From Fibrobacter sp. UWB16 (lineage in GTDB: Bacteria > Fibrobacterota > Fibrobacteria > Fibrobacterales > Fibrobacteraceae), in assembly GCF_900215325.1 (NCBI RefSeq), contig NZ_OCMS01000002.1, forward strand, positions 806,001 to 870,000: a stretch of 64,000 bases of DNA, in the 5' to 3' direction. This document shows positions 43,236 through 50,443 of the stretch, one piece after another. Positions within the stretch are counted from its first letter, which is position 1; each line of letters starts with the position of its first letter. The notes under the pieces are model-generated. The model was not told where the DNA came from and searched no databases. It worked only from the letters and a program-made list of their open reading frames with translations. The position numbers and the translations under genes were made by a program.

Positions 43236-43354
43236 GTGTCATCCTGAGCGTGGTTTGCTTCGACAAGGCTCAGCACAGGCTTAAGCTCACCAACCTTATT
43301 AAGGTCCCTGAGCAAGCGAAGCGCGTCGAAGGGCGGAGTCGAAGGATCTTTGAA
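43236..43354. repeat. dispersed repeat (GTCATCCTGA...GAAGGATC family), composite
   Basis: TGTCATCCTGAGCG at the left and GTCGAAGGATCTTTG at the right are the family ends. The centre holds internal inverted words such as GCTTCGAC/GTCGAAG and GCTCAG/CTGAGC. It follows the ATPase operon stop. Confidence 0.6.
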
Positions 43355-43362
43355 TACAAAAG

Positions 43363-43388
43363 AAGACTGCTTAACGGCAGTCTTTTTT
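43363..43388 (+). terminator. terminator of the V-ATPase operon
   Basis: AAGACTGC (43363-43370) pairs with GCAGTCTT (43377-43384), and a T run follows. Confidence 0.85.
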
Positions 43389-43405
43389 GTGTTTGAAATA
43401 AACTA

Positions 43406-43435
43406 AAAAATGACGGATTTTCATCCGTCATTTTT
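43406..43435. terminator. terminator of metK, bidirectional form
   Basis: AAAAATGACGGAT and ATCCGTCATTTTT form a 13-bp stem with loop TTTC. The built-in A/T ends let it work in both directions between the convergent ATPase operon and metK. Confidence 0.8.
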
Positions 43436-43472
43436 GCTAAATGCTTTATGTCGCAAGTTTGGAGAGGCTTGA

Positions 43473-44666
43473 TTATACCGCTTCAGCAGCCTTCTTCAAA
43501 GCTTCGGCCTTGTCGGTCTTTTCCCACGTGAAGCGGGCGCCGGTACGGCCAAAGTGACCGAGGGCGGCGGTAGCGACGTAACCCGGCTTGCGGAGGTCGA
43601 GCATCTTTTCGATGCCGGCCGGAGAGAGGTCGAAGTTCTGTGCGACAATAGCTTCGATCTTGCGGTCGTCGATCTTGCCAGTGCCAAACGTGTTCACGAG
43701 CACGGAAACCGGCTTGGAGTAGCCGATAGCGTAGGCGAGCTGCACTTCGCAACGGTAGGCGAGGCCTGCTGCGACAATGTTCTTAGCGACATAGCGTGCT
43801 GCGTATGCAGCGCTGCGGTCGACCTTGGACGGGTCCTTGCCGCTGAATGCGCCACCACCATGACGGCCCATGCCGCCGTAGGTGTCGACGATGATCTTAC
43901 GACCAGTAAGGCCGCAGTCGCCGTGCGGGCCACCAACAACGAACTTGCCAGTCGGGTTCACGAGGTAACGGGTCTTCTTGTCCAAGAGCTTGGCCGGAAT
44001 GACCTTCTTGATGAGCTTTTCGATGATTTCCTTTTCAATCACGGAATGCTTGAGTTCCTTGCCGTTCACCTTTTCGTCGTGCTGGGTGGAGATGACGACG
44101 GTATCAACGCGGACCGGCTTGTCATTTTCGTCGTATTCGACGGTGACCTGGGACTTGGCATCCGGACGGAGCCACTTGATCTTGCCCTTTTCACGGAGGT
44201 TCTGGATTTCTTCCATGAGCTTGTGGGCGAGGCTGATCGGGAGCGGCATGAGTTCCTTGGTTTCCTTGACGGCGTAACCAAACATCATGCCCTGGTCGCC
44301 AGCACCCTGCTTGTCGTCTTCCTTGCCTTCGGCAGCCTTGGCATCAACGCCCTGGGCGATATCCGGAGACTGCTTGTCCATAGCAACGAGCACTGCGCAG
44401 CCCTTATAATCGAACTGGAGGTCCGGGTTCACGTAGCCGATGTTCTTGATGGTGTTGCGTGCAATTTCCTGGAAATCAACAACAGCCTTGGTTGTAATTT
44501 CACCAGAGATAACGACGAGACCGGTGTTCACGAGCGTTTCGCAAGCGACGCGGCTTTTCGGGTCCTGGGCGAGGCAGGCGTCAAGAATGGAGTCGGAAAT
44601 CTGGTCGGCAACCTTATCCGGGTGGCCTTTAGAAACGGATTCAGAGGTAAAAAGATAATGTGCCAT
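43473..44666 (-). CDS. metK: S-adenosylmethionine synthetase
   Basis: 397 residues from ATG 44666 (TAGGAGC ~7 bases upstream); longer in-frame starts are not conserved. [20 protein letters not shown] is the N-terminal signature. The ATP motif reads [12 protein letters not shown], and [19 protein letters not shown] is the phosphate-binding P-loop. It makes SAM from methionine and ATP, with triphosphate cleavage, in the cytoplasm. It is monocistronic. An inverted repeat lies in the leader (44695-44722), but no known SAM riboswitch class is recognisable. Confidence 0.97.
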   Translation of the reverse strand: MAHYLFTSESVSKGHPDKVADQISDSILDACLAQDPKSRVACETLVNTGLVVISGEITTKAVVDFQEIARNTIKNIGYVNPDLQFDYKGCAVLVAMDKQSPDIAQGVDAKAAEGKEDDKQGAGDQGMMFGYAVKETKELMPLPISLAHKLMEEIQNLREKGKIKWLRPDAKSQVTVEYDENDKPVRVDTVVISTQHDEKVNGKELKHSVIEKEIIEKLIKKVIPAKLLDKKTRYLVNPTGKFVVGGPHGDCGLTGRKIIVDTYGGMGRHGGGAFSGKDPSKVDRSAAYAARYVAKNIVAAGLAYRCEVQLAYAIGYSKPVSVLVNTFGTGKIDDRKIEAIVAQNFDLSPAGIEKMLDLRKPGYVATAALGHFGRTGARFTWEKTDKAEALKKAAEAV

Positions 44667-44694
44667 TGGGGCTCCTATAATTTTTATTTTCTTT

Positions 44695-44722
44695 CTATGC
44701 GTAAATTTAGTTAAATGCATAG
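44695..44722 (-). promoter_or_regulatory. inverted repeat in the metK leader
   Basis: CTATGC/GCATAG with inner ATTT/AAAT arms forms an imperfect hairpin about 30 bases before the metK ATG. It could be a small regulatory structure or chance. No riboswitch core motif accompanies it. Confidence 0.3.
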
Positions 44723-44894
44723 ATTGTGGCAACGAGAAAATGCTCCGGATGGCTTTTTTATGACCAAAAACGCACTTTTGTGTTGTAAATAAAAATTATG
44801 TATCTATATTTTCTATAGCTAATTATAGAGAGTTGGATGGTGGAGAGCTAATTCTGGCGTGGTGCTGGGATGTTTTGTTCAACAAGGAGAATGT

Positions 44895-45659
44895 ATGGAT
44901 CTGCCTTTTATGACTGCATGGCTTGATGACCTGCTCGACCCAAAATCCTTTAATGACTTTTGTGTGAATGGCCTTTGCGTTGAAGCGAACGACAAGGTGA
45001 CCAAAATCGTGACTGGCGTGAGCTTGCGCGACCAGTTGATTGATGCCGCCATCGCCGAAAAAGCGGACTGCATCATCGTTCATCATCCGAATGGTTTTTG
45101 GAAGGGCGAGTCCCAGCTCCCGGTTGGCAAGTTCGCAGAACGCCTCCGTAAGCTTATGAACAACGGAATTTCCGTGTTCGGTTTCCATTTGCCGCTCGAT
45201 GGCCATCGTGAAATTGGCAATAACGCCGTCATTGCAAAGCTGCTTGGCTTGAACCCGATTCATGAGTTTGTGCATGTCGGTATGCGTGCTATTGGCGTGA
45301 TTGCCGAATGGAATACGCCTGCAACAAGGGAAGAATTTGTGGATTGCCTGGATACGGCTTTTGTCCATGGCGTGCAGAACAAGTTCTTCTATGGTCCCGA
45401 AGAAATCAAGCGCGTTGCCATTTGCAGTGGTAGTTGCAGTGTGTCTGACATCAAGGAAGCTATGGAAATGAACTGCGATGCTTACGTTACGGGTAGCATC
45501 AAGGAAGAAGTTCCCATATTCTGTCAGGAAAACGGGGTGAACCTTGTATCGTGCGGGCACCACAGAACCGAAATCTTTGGGGTGAGTGCGCTTGCGACTA
45601 AAATTCAGGCAGAACTCAGCATTCCGTCGAAATTTATCGATTTTGACAACCCAATTTAG
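44895..45659 (+). CDS. Nif3-like dinuclear metal protein
   Basis: 254 residues from ATG 44895 (AAGGAG at 44884-44889); upstream in-frame codons are not conserved-looking. Metal-binding motifs of the NIF3/YbgI family are visible: IIVHHPNGFWKG near 67, HLPLDGH near 100, and HHRTEIFGV near the C-terminus. The family has been annotated as GTP cyclohydrolase 1 type 2, but the cellular role is unclear. It is a single gene divergent from metK, with no clear terminator downstream. Confidence 0.88.
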   Translation: MDLPFMTAWLDDLLDPKSFNDFCVNGLCVEANDKVTKIVTGVSLRDQLIDAAIAEKADCIIVHHPNGFWKGESQLPVGKFAERLRKLMNNGISVFGFHLPLDGHREIGNNAVIAKLLGLNPIHEFVHVGMRAIGVIAEWNTPATREEFVDCLDTAFVHGVQNKFFYGPEEIKRVAICSGSCSVSDIKEAMEMNCDAYVTGSIKEEVPIFCQENGVNLVSCGHHRTEIFGVSALATKIQAELSIPSKFIDFDNPI

Positions 45660-45796
45660 GATGATGTGCTTTCAAGCGTGTTAAATGGCGTGTGGCTTGT
45701 TACAAAAACCATGCAAATTTCTATATATGGTTTGTAATAAAAAAATAGGGATAAAACCTTTGAATTTTTCGTGCCATTTATTTACATTATCCACTG

Positions 45797-46717
45797 ATGA
45801 ATTTTGTTAAGGCATCCATACACTTTCAGAAGTCATCACGGGCTCTAACCGTGAAGGTGCCTTCTTTTATTCTCCGCGGTTCGCTTTTTGTGCGAGTCGC
45901 CGTTGTTATTGGTTTTATTCTTTTCCTTGTTCAGGTGCTCTCTACGTCCGTCTATGATGGCGTGTTGAGGCATGCATTCTCTAGCCGTCAGAAGCTGAAC
46001 AAGGAGCTTTCGCAAATCCAGAGCACTGTGGATTATATTTCCAGCACGTCTAAGGATTTCTTTAAGGCTGAAAAAATGCTCCACGCTAAGCTCGGACTCC
46101 CGTTACCGGACGAAGCTTCTCGCAAGCTCTCTACGGGTGGCCATATCGAGCCGAATGTACAGCTTTTGCGCAAGACCTCCCCGGTGTTCGAACGTACCGC
46201 CAAGATGCACGAAGATGTTTGGCGCATTTTTGGACAAATCCAGAACAACGAAGAATCTTTTAATTCTCTGACTAAGTATATCGATCAGAGCCGTTCTGTT
46301 TTACGCTACATTCCGTCGATTTCTCCGACAAATGGTCGTTATGCTTCTGCTTTTGGTCCGCGTATCCATCCTGTGACGGGTGAAGTCGGCAAGATGCATC
46401 AGGGCATCGATATCTCTAACGACCGTTGGACTCCGATTTATGCGCCGGCGGATGGCGTTGTTGAAATTTCCCAGTTGAGTTCCTCTTTTGGGAATTTTGT
46501 AGTCCTGAATCACGGCAATGGCCTCAAGACCCGTTATGGGCACATGCAGATGTCGGCCGTGACTCCGGGCGAGTTCGTACATCGTTACCAAATTCTTGGC
46601 TATATGGGTAATACTGGTCGTTCCGTTGGCCCGCACCTCCACTATGAGGTCTGGAAAAACGGCGTCCCAGTGAACCCTCTTCCTTATATTCTCCCTAACG
46701 ACTATGAAGTCGACTAA
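45797..46717 (+). CDS. membrane-anchored M23 peptidase
   Basis: 306 residues. One N-terminal membrane segment (~31-50) is followed by a coiled-coil-like periplasmic region (~60-175) and an M23 domain (~185-297). FGPRIHPVTGEVGKMHQGID gives His201 and Asp205, with His249 in RYGHM and His280/His282 in PHLHYE, a complete catalytic set. The arrangement resembles MepM/bactofilin-linked LytM peptidases that cut peptidoglycan cross-links. It is followed after 49 bases by the lamin-tail-like gene, possibly in one transcript. Confidence 0.9.
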   Translation: MNFVKASIHFQKSSRALTVKVPSFILRGSLFVRVAVVIGFILFLVQVLSTSVYDGVLRHAFSSRQKLNKELSQIQSTVDYISSTSKDFFKAEKMLHAKLGLPLPDEASRKLSTGGHIEPNVQLLRKTSPVFERTAKMHEDVWRIFGQIQNNEESFNSLTKYIDQSRSVLRYIPSISPTNGRYASAFGPRIHPVTGEVGKMHQGIDISNDRWTPIYAPADGVVEISQLSSSFGNFVVLNHGNGLKTRYGHMQMSAVTPGEFVHRYQILGYMGNTGRSVGPHLHYEVWKNGVPVNPLPYILPNDYEVD

Positions 46718-46766
46718 TCCTCGCTAGCGTTATTACGCATGGTGGGTGCGCCCAGGGGAGGGTGCA

Positions 46767-48005
46767 ATGAATAATTATGGTGTTGTGCCGGCGGTGAGCT
46801 TGGCGCTTTTTTCGTGGGCATTATCATGCCCGGTGTTTACTGAATTCTATTCGGACCCGAAAGATGTTTCGGACCAGGAGGGCGAGTACGTCGAAATTCG
46901 CATGGACGATTTTCGAGCAGAATCGCTTTATGTGCAATTTGAATCCAAGGCGGTGATGGCTTTTGCATGGCCGGAGGCGGAACGCTTTGTGCTTGTGCAT
47001 GACACGGCAAAGTGTACGGCTGAGGCTTTACAGGGTGCGTCGCAAGATCTGTCGCAAGAACTGCCGCGGGCGAGTGTCGCATGTGGTTCGCTTGGGAAAA
47101 TCTCGCTCCCGAATTCACGAGAGTCTGTGTGGAAGGTCTGGGCGGGAACATGCAATGATTCTGTGACTGTTCCACGTCCTAAGCCGGGGAAGGTTATTCA
47201 ACGTGTAGGGCTGACGGACAAATGGGAGTTCGTTGACGCGTCTAAGGCGGTGTCGGTGCAGGAGAGTGCTGATTCACTTTTGAAGAATTTGTTGACTGCA
47301 GGAACCTCCCTGTTGCGGGTGACGGAAGTGCATCATTGTCCTGAAGAGCCTATGCCGGAATGGGTGGAACTCTACAATTCGAGTGAATATCCGCTCCCGC
47401 TAGAATCTTTCCGCTTTTGTGATCGCGGAGGCGCTTTGGGAATGTCGGGCGATTCGATTCGGCCGTACCAAGCGGTGCTTGTGAGCAAGGATACATCGTC
47501 TCTGCGGACTGCACTCAACATTCCCGATATTCGAATGATTCAGGTGTCGCTTGGCTTTTTGAATAACACAGAAGGTATGCTCCGGCTTTGCTATCGGGAT
47601 AGCGTGATTGATAGCGTTTATTGGAAAAAGGGAACGGTATCGTGCCCGTCTGGATTTAATCCGCTCTCGATGCGGCGTGAGTTTACGCCCGGGTATTTGT
47701 CTAAAAATGCGCGGAACGTGTCATTGGTTGGGGATGCGGCAAAAGCGCCTGTTGTGTACAAACTATCTTCTCGTGTAGTTTCAAAAAAAGGTTCTCCGCT
47801 TCGAGTGCTTGTGGAATCAGAATACAATGTTACGCTTTCGCTTTTGGATTCTGCGGGGCGTCGTGTGTGGAAATCCGTGGTCTCTGCATTGTCTAATGAG
47901 TGGGTGAAGGTCCCGGTGCAGGAATATCTTGGAATTGGCGCCGCTTATGTTTCGTTGTCTGTGGGGGAGTATGAGGATGTGGTCGGTATTCTTGTTCGCC
48001 CGTAG
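46767..48005 (+). CDS. secreted lamin-tail-like domain protein
   Basis: 412 residues from ATG 46767, where GGGGAGGG lies 5 bases upstream; a GTG at 46746 is less likely. A short signal peptide (to ~SWALS) precedes VFTEFYSDPKDVSDQEGEYVEI, a pattern typical of the start of a lamin-tail domain. A second related segment at ~190-310 begins LLRVTEVHHCPEEPMPEWVELYNSS. The C-terminal ~80 residues (LSLLDSAGRRVWKSVV ... GIGAAYVSLSVG) look like a beta-sandwich sorting or adhesion tail. Location is inferred to be outside the cell. The next gene overlaps its end by 29 bases. Confidence 0.7.
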   Translation: MNNYGVVPAVSLALFSWALSCPVFTEFYSDPKDVSDQEGEYVEIRMDDFRAESLYVQFESKAVMAFAWPEAERFVLVHDTAKCTAEALQGASQDLSQELPRASVACGSLGKISLPNSRESVWKVWAGTCNDSVTVPRPKPGKVIQRVGLTDKWEFVDASKAVSVQESADSLLKNLLTAGTSLLRVTEVHHCPEEPMPEWVELYNSSEYPLPLESFRFCDRGGALGMSGDSIRPYQAVLVSKDTSSLRTALNIPDIRMIQVSLGFLNNTEGMLRLCYRDSVIDSVYWKKGTVSCPSGFNPLSMRREFTPGYLSKNARNVSLVGDAAKAPVVYKLSSRVVSKKGSPLRVLVESEYNVTLSLLDSAGRRVWKSVVSALSNEWVKVPVQEYLGIGAAYVSLSVGEYEDVVGILVRP

Positions 48006-48777
48006 GTTTGCTTGTGCGTACATGTACGCTTGGCTTTGTATGGGCTTTATTTTACTTTGTTGCTTGTTGATGGCGCCGGGGCGAGCCTTGGCTGCGGAGG
48101 GGCGTGCTTCGTTTGCGTCTTTGCTCGCGGGAGGGCTTTCTCCTGTTGGTCTTGGCGGCTACAATTCGACTCCTGCACGGTATGCAATCCCATCGTATGG
48201 AGTCTCTTATTATTGGCTAGACGATGTTGTAGAGTCATCTTGGAATTTGTCTCTTGAATTTGGGAGCGATGCATATCGCGTGAGTGCTTTTGTCGATTAC
48301 GAGACGATGGATTCGCTGTATCGCAATTTGTATTCAGAAATATCTTATGCAAAAACGTGGCCGCATTTTGCGCTTGGGATGAGCTATGGGCTTGGTCTAG
48401 AGTGGATTCCTGGCGATGCGCTTTGGGCACGACACCGATTCAAGTGGGCGGGGACCTTTAATTGGCGACAAGTCTATCTGGCGGGGATGCTCGGTGGCTT
48501 TACAGACGAGGGCATTTTACCTGCTGTAGGCGTTCATTGGATCTCGGATGAAGCAGTTTCTGCCTTTGCGGAATACGATTTCGACTACTTGTATGCTGGG
48601 GCGAGTTTTCGCTGGAAATTTGTGGAGCTCAGCTCGTCTTACCGATTCCCGGACTTTGCCGTGGCTCTACAGATTTCATTCCGTGGCGCTCATTGCGGGG
48701 CCTCATATGCTCGAGGATTTAAGCACAATTCGATAGGCTGGAATAGCGTTCAAGTTACACGATGGCTAAAAAAATGA
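47977..48777 (+). CDS. putative outer-membrane beta-barrel protein
   Basis: 266 residues from ATG 47977, with GGGGAG ~8 bases upstream and the start inside the preceding gene, so translation is likely coupled. The first ~42 residues are hydrophobic with a signal-peptidase-like end (GRALAAEG). The mature chain is rich in alternating aromatic/polar strands (VSYYWLDDVVESSWNLSLEFG, ending ALQISF and YARGF), as in barrels with ~12 strands. I recognise no family. Pairing with the lamin-tail-like secreted protein suggests a surface partner. Confidence 0.6.
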   Translation: MWSVFLFARRFACAYMYAWLCMGFILLCCLLMAPGRALAAEGRASFASLLAGGLSPVGLGGYNSTPARYAIPSYGVSYYWLDDVVESSWNLSLEFGSDAYRVSAFVDYETMDSLYRNLYSEISYAKTWPHFALGMSYGLGLEWIPGDALWARHRFKWAGTFNWRQVYLAGMLGGFTDEGILPAVGVHWISDEAVSAFAEYDFDYLYAGASFRWKFVELSSSYRFPDFAVALQISFRGAHCGASYARGFKHNSIGWNSVQVTRWLKK

Positions 48778-48802
48778 TGGAGGAAAAAGCTAAATTTGGA
48801 GC

Positions 48803-49465
48803 ATGAAAAAATTCCTTCTTCTCCTGATTGCTTTATCTGTATTTTCCATGGCTGAACCGGCCGAAAAAGGCGAGTCTACGGATGCTCAGGTCTTGTCCGA
48901 AGAAGGAACGTTGCGAGATTCTACGATTACGGTGTATATTCATCCGTTGAACTTTATGGTGCCGTATTCGCACTTTTGGGGCGGCATTAACGTTCCGAAC
49001 GGCATTACGGAATATCCGCAGTTTTACCTGACGCTGGAATGGAAGCTGATGGAGAAGATCTCTTTGATCTCGACTCCGCATTATGTGCGTGTGGACCGTA
49101 CTGAAGATGACAATGATGGCTACACGATTTACGATATCGGTTTGCAGGAAAGTTTTCGTCTGTATGGCGTTGGCGGCAAGCGCTGGCGCTATTTCCAGGC
49201 GGGAATGATTGTGGATCATTTAAGTATCGATACGGGACTGCATGGGGACTTTAACGGCTGGCTTTGGGGCTTTATGCTCAATGGCGGCGTTAAGAAGGTC
49301 CTGAACGGCGGGGAAGGTTTCTTTGGACGTTTCGCCGTGTTCCTCGATGCCGGATTCGGTTATACATGGACTAGTAAATTTGATGCGGATCGCAAGGGAG
49401 CCTTCTTTAAGATGGATAAGGGCCTTGTCATCGATATCAACGCCGCTATCGGATTCCAGATATAA
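48803..49465 (+). CDS. putative outer-membrane beta-barrel protein, small
   Basis: 220 residues with signal peptide MKKFLLLLIALSVFSMA and an acidic linker. Amphipathic strands follow (ITVYIHPLNFMVPYSHFWGG, then QFYLTLEWKL and FDAGFGY-like repeats) and the chain ends in NAAIGFQI, with the terminal hydrophobic residue usual for barrel proteins. It starts 25 bases after the previous gene with GGAGG-like bases upstream. There are no enzyme motifs. An 8-10 stranded barrel is the best structural guess. Confidence 0.6.
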   Translation: MKKFLLLLIALSVFSMAEPAEKGESTDAQVLSEEGTLRDSTITVYIHPLNFMVPYSHFWGGINVPNGITEYPQFYLTLEWKLMEKISLISTPHYVRVDRTEDDNDGYTIYDIGLQESFRLYGVGGKRWRYFQAGMIVDHLSIDTGLHGDFNGWLWGFMLNGGVKKVLNGGEGFFGRFAVFLDAGFGYTWTSKFDADRKGAFFKMDKGLVIDINAAIGFQI

Positions 49466-49475
49466 TTGAAATGTA

Positions 49476-49555
49476 ACTGGATCCTTCGTGGCTTCGCCAC
49501 TCAGGATGACGGCGAAGGCGTTCGCTAGGATGACGGCGAAGGCGTGTGCTCAACA
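49476..49555. repeat. dispersed repeat (GGATCCTTC...AGGATGAC family), expanded
   Basis: CTGGATCCTTCGTGGC and GCCACTCAGGATGAC form the core palindrome, followed by two direct copies of AGGATGACGGCGAAGGCG. It lies between the barrel gene and the tRNA cluster. Confidence 0.65.
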
Positions 49556-49561
49556 AACGAA

Positions 49562-49587
49562 AAGTCCTCTCTTTCGAGAGGACTTTA
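49562..49587 (-). terminator. terminator of the tRNA-Val/tRNA-Asp unit
   Basis: AAAGTCCTCTC and GAGAGGACTTT form an 11-bp stem 5 bases past the mature tRNA-Asp end, followed on the minus strand by TTCGTTTG. Confidence 0.75.
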
Positions 49588-49591
49588 TCGC

Positions 49592-49667
49592 GGGATAGAC
49601 GAGGCTTGAACTCGCAACCTCCGGCGTGACAGGCCGGTGCTCTAACCAAAATTGAGCTACCACCCCA
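49592..49667 (-). tRNA. tRNA-Asp (GUC), copy 1
   Basis: A 76-base cloverleaf. The acceptor stem GGGGTGG/CTATCCC has two G-T pairs, the D arm is GCTC/GAGC, the anticodon arm CCGGC-CTGTCAC-GCCGG reads GTC, and the T arm is GCGAG-TTCAAGC-CTCGT. The discriminator is G, as expected for tRNA-Asp. CCA is not encoded. It is identical to the copy at 50277. Confidence 0.95.
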
Positions 49668-49691
49668 AAATCGTATCCGATTCTTCGGTAG

Positions 49692-49766
49692 TGGACGATA
49701 ACGGATTCGAACCGCTGACATTCTGCTTGTAAGGCAGACGCTCTGAACCAGCTGAGCTAATCGTCC
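49692..49766 (-). tRNA. tRNA-Val (UAC)
   Basis: A 75-base cloverleaf with acceptor GGACGAT/ATCGTCC, anticodon arm TCTGC-CTTACAA-GCAGA reading TAC, T loop TTCGAAT and discriminator A. CCA is not encoded. It lies 24 bases before tRNA-Asp copy 1 and 6 bases after the stop of the small membrane protein gene. Confidence 0.95.
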
Positions 49767-49772
49767 AAATAA

Positions 49773-49964
49773 TTACTTGTCTTTATCTTTACCGTTGAAG
49801 AGAATTCCGAGAGGAATAATCACAACGTAAGCTATCGTCAAGATAATTGGTGCAACAGAAAGGCTTACCGGATTATCTGTAGGACCTGTGCCCAAGCAAA
49901 TAAAGCCAATAATGAGTAGTAAAATGCCAATACCGATAAGAATAAGATTCTTTTTGTTCAACAT
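49773..49964 (-). CDS. small membrane protein, DUF3098-like
   Basis: 63 residues with two hydrophobic helices (LILIGIGILLLIIGFICLG and APIILTIAYVVIIPLGILF) joined by GTGPTDNPVSLS and flanked by Lys residues. The arrangement resembles DUF3098, a small FCB-group family of unknown function. GAGGTTG-like bases lie upstream of the ATG. The stop is six bases before the 5' end of tRNA-Val, so the mRNA and the tRNAs are most likely one transcript cut by RNase P. Confidence 0.7.
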   Translation of the reverse strand: MLNKKNLILIGIGILLLIIGFICLGTGPTDNPVSLSVAPIILTIAYVVIIPLGILFNGKDKDK

Positions 49965-50078
49965 TTTCTACAACCTCGAGTTACGAGCCAAATATACAAA
50001 TATTAAAAGTCTTGTCAACCGGAAATGTTTTTTTTGCGAAAAAAAAGTGAAATTTTTATGTGAGTGAGGAGAATGTTA

Positions 50079-50160
50079 CTGAATCCTTCCGCCTACGGCG
50101 TCAGGATGACGCTGGGGCGTAGCCACTCTGGATGACTGTAAGAAGGGGCGCTCTAGATGA
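50079..50160. repeat. dispersed repeat (GGATCCTTC...AGGATGAC family)
   Basis: CTGAATCCTTCCGCCTACGG and CGTCAGGATGACG form the core, with degenerate further copies (CTCTGGATGAC) to ~50160. The stretch 50160-50244 also holds a decayed hairpin, ACCTCCCTTTCGAGAGG, like the tRNA terminator at 49562. Confidence 0.6.
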
Positions 50161-50244
50161 TGTTGAGAGGTGGCTTCATAAAACGAAAAGACCTCCCTTT
50201 CGAGAGGAACAGGTTTTGTTTGTTTCGCTATCGCAAAACAAACG

Positions 50245-50273
50245 AAAAGCGCTTCTCAAAGAGAAGCGCTTTT
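50245..50273 (-). terminator. terminator of tRNA-Asp copy 2
   Basis: AAAAGCGCTTCTC and GAGAAGCGCTTTT form a 13-bp stem 4 bases past the tRNA 3' end, followed by TTTTCG on the minus strand through the stem end. Confidence 0.8.
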
Positions 50274-50276
50274 TCG

Positions 50277-50352
50277 CGGGATAGACGAGGCTTGAACTCG
50301 CAACCTCCGGCGTGACAGGCCGGTGCTCTAACCAAAATTGAGCTACCACCCC
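50277..50352 (-). tRNA. tRNA-Asp (GUC), copy 2
   Basis: The same 76 bases as the copy at 49592, with intact stems and G discriminator. It stands alone between pgpH and its own terminator, 685 bases from copy 1. Confidence 0.95.
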
Positions 50353-50443
50353 AGTGGTTTGATTCAGTCTTTCAACCGAACGAACCAAATATAAAAAGAA
50401 TTAATCCTTGTGTCAAGGGATTGTTGCGTTTTTTTTGAAAAAA

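Noticed and set aside
44667-44760. SAM riboswitch before metK
   Set aside because: None of the conserved cores of known SAM-binding classes could be found; only a simple inverted repeat is present.
49592-50352. Prophage or island attachment site at the duplicated tRNA-Asp
   Set aside because: The duplicate is a full tRNA gene with its own terminator, and no integrase or phage gene lies between or beside the copies.
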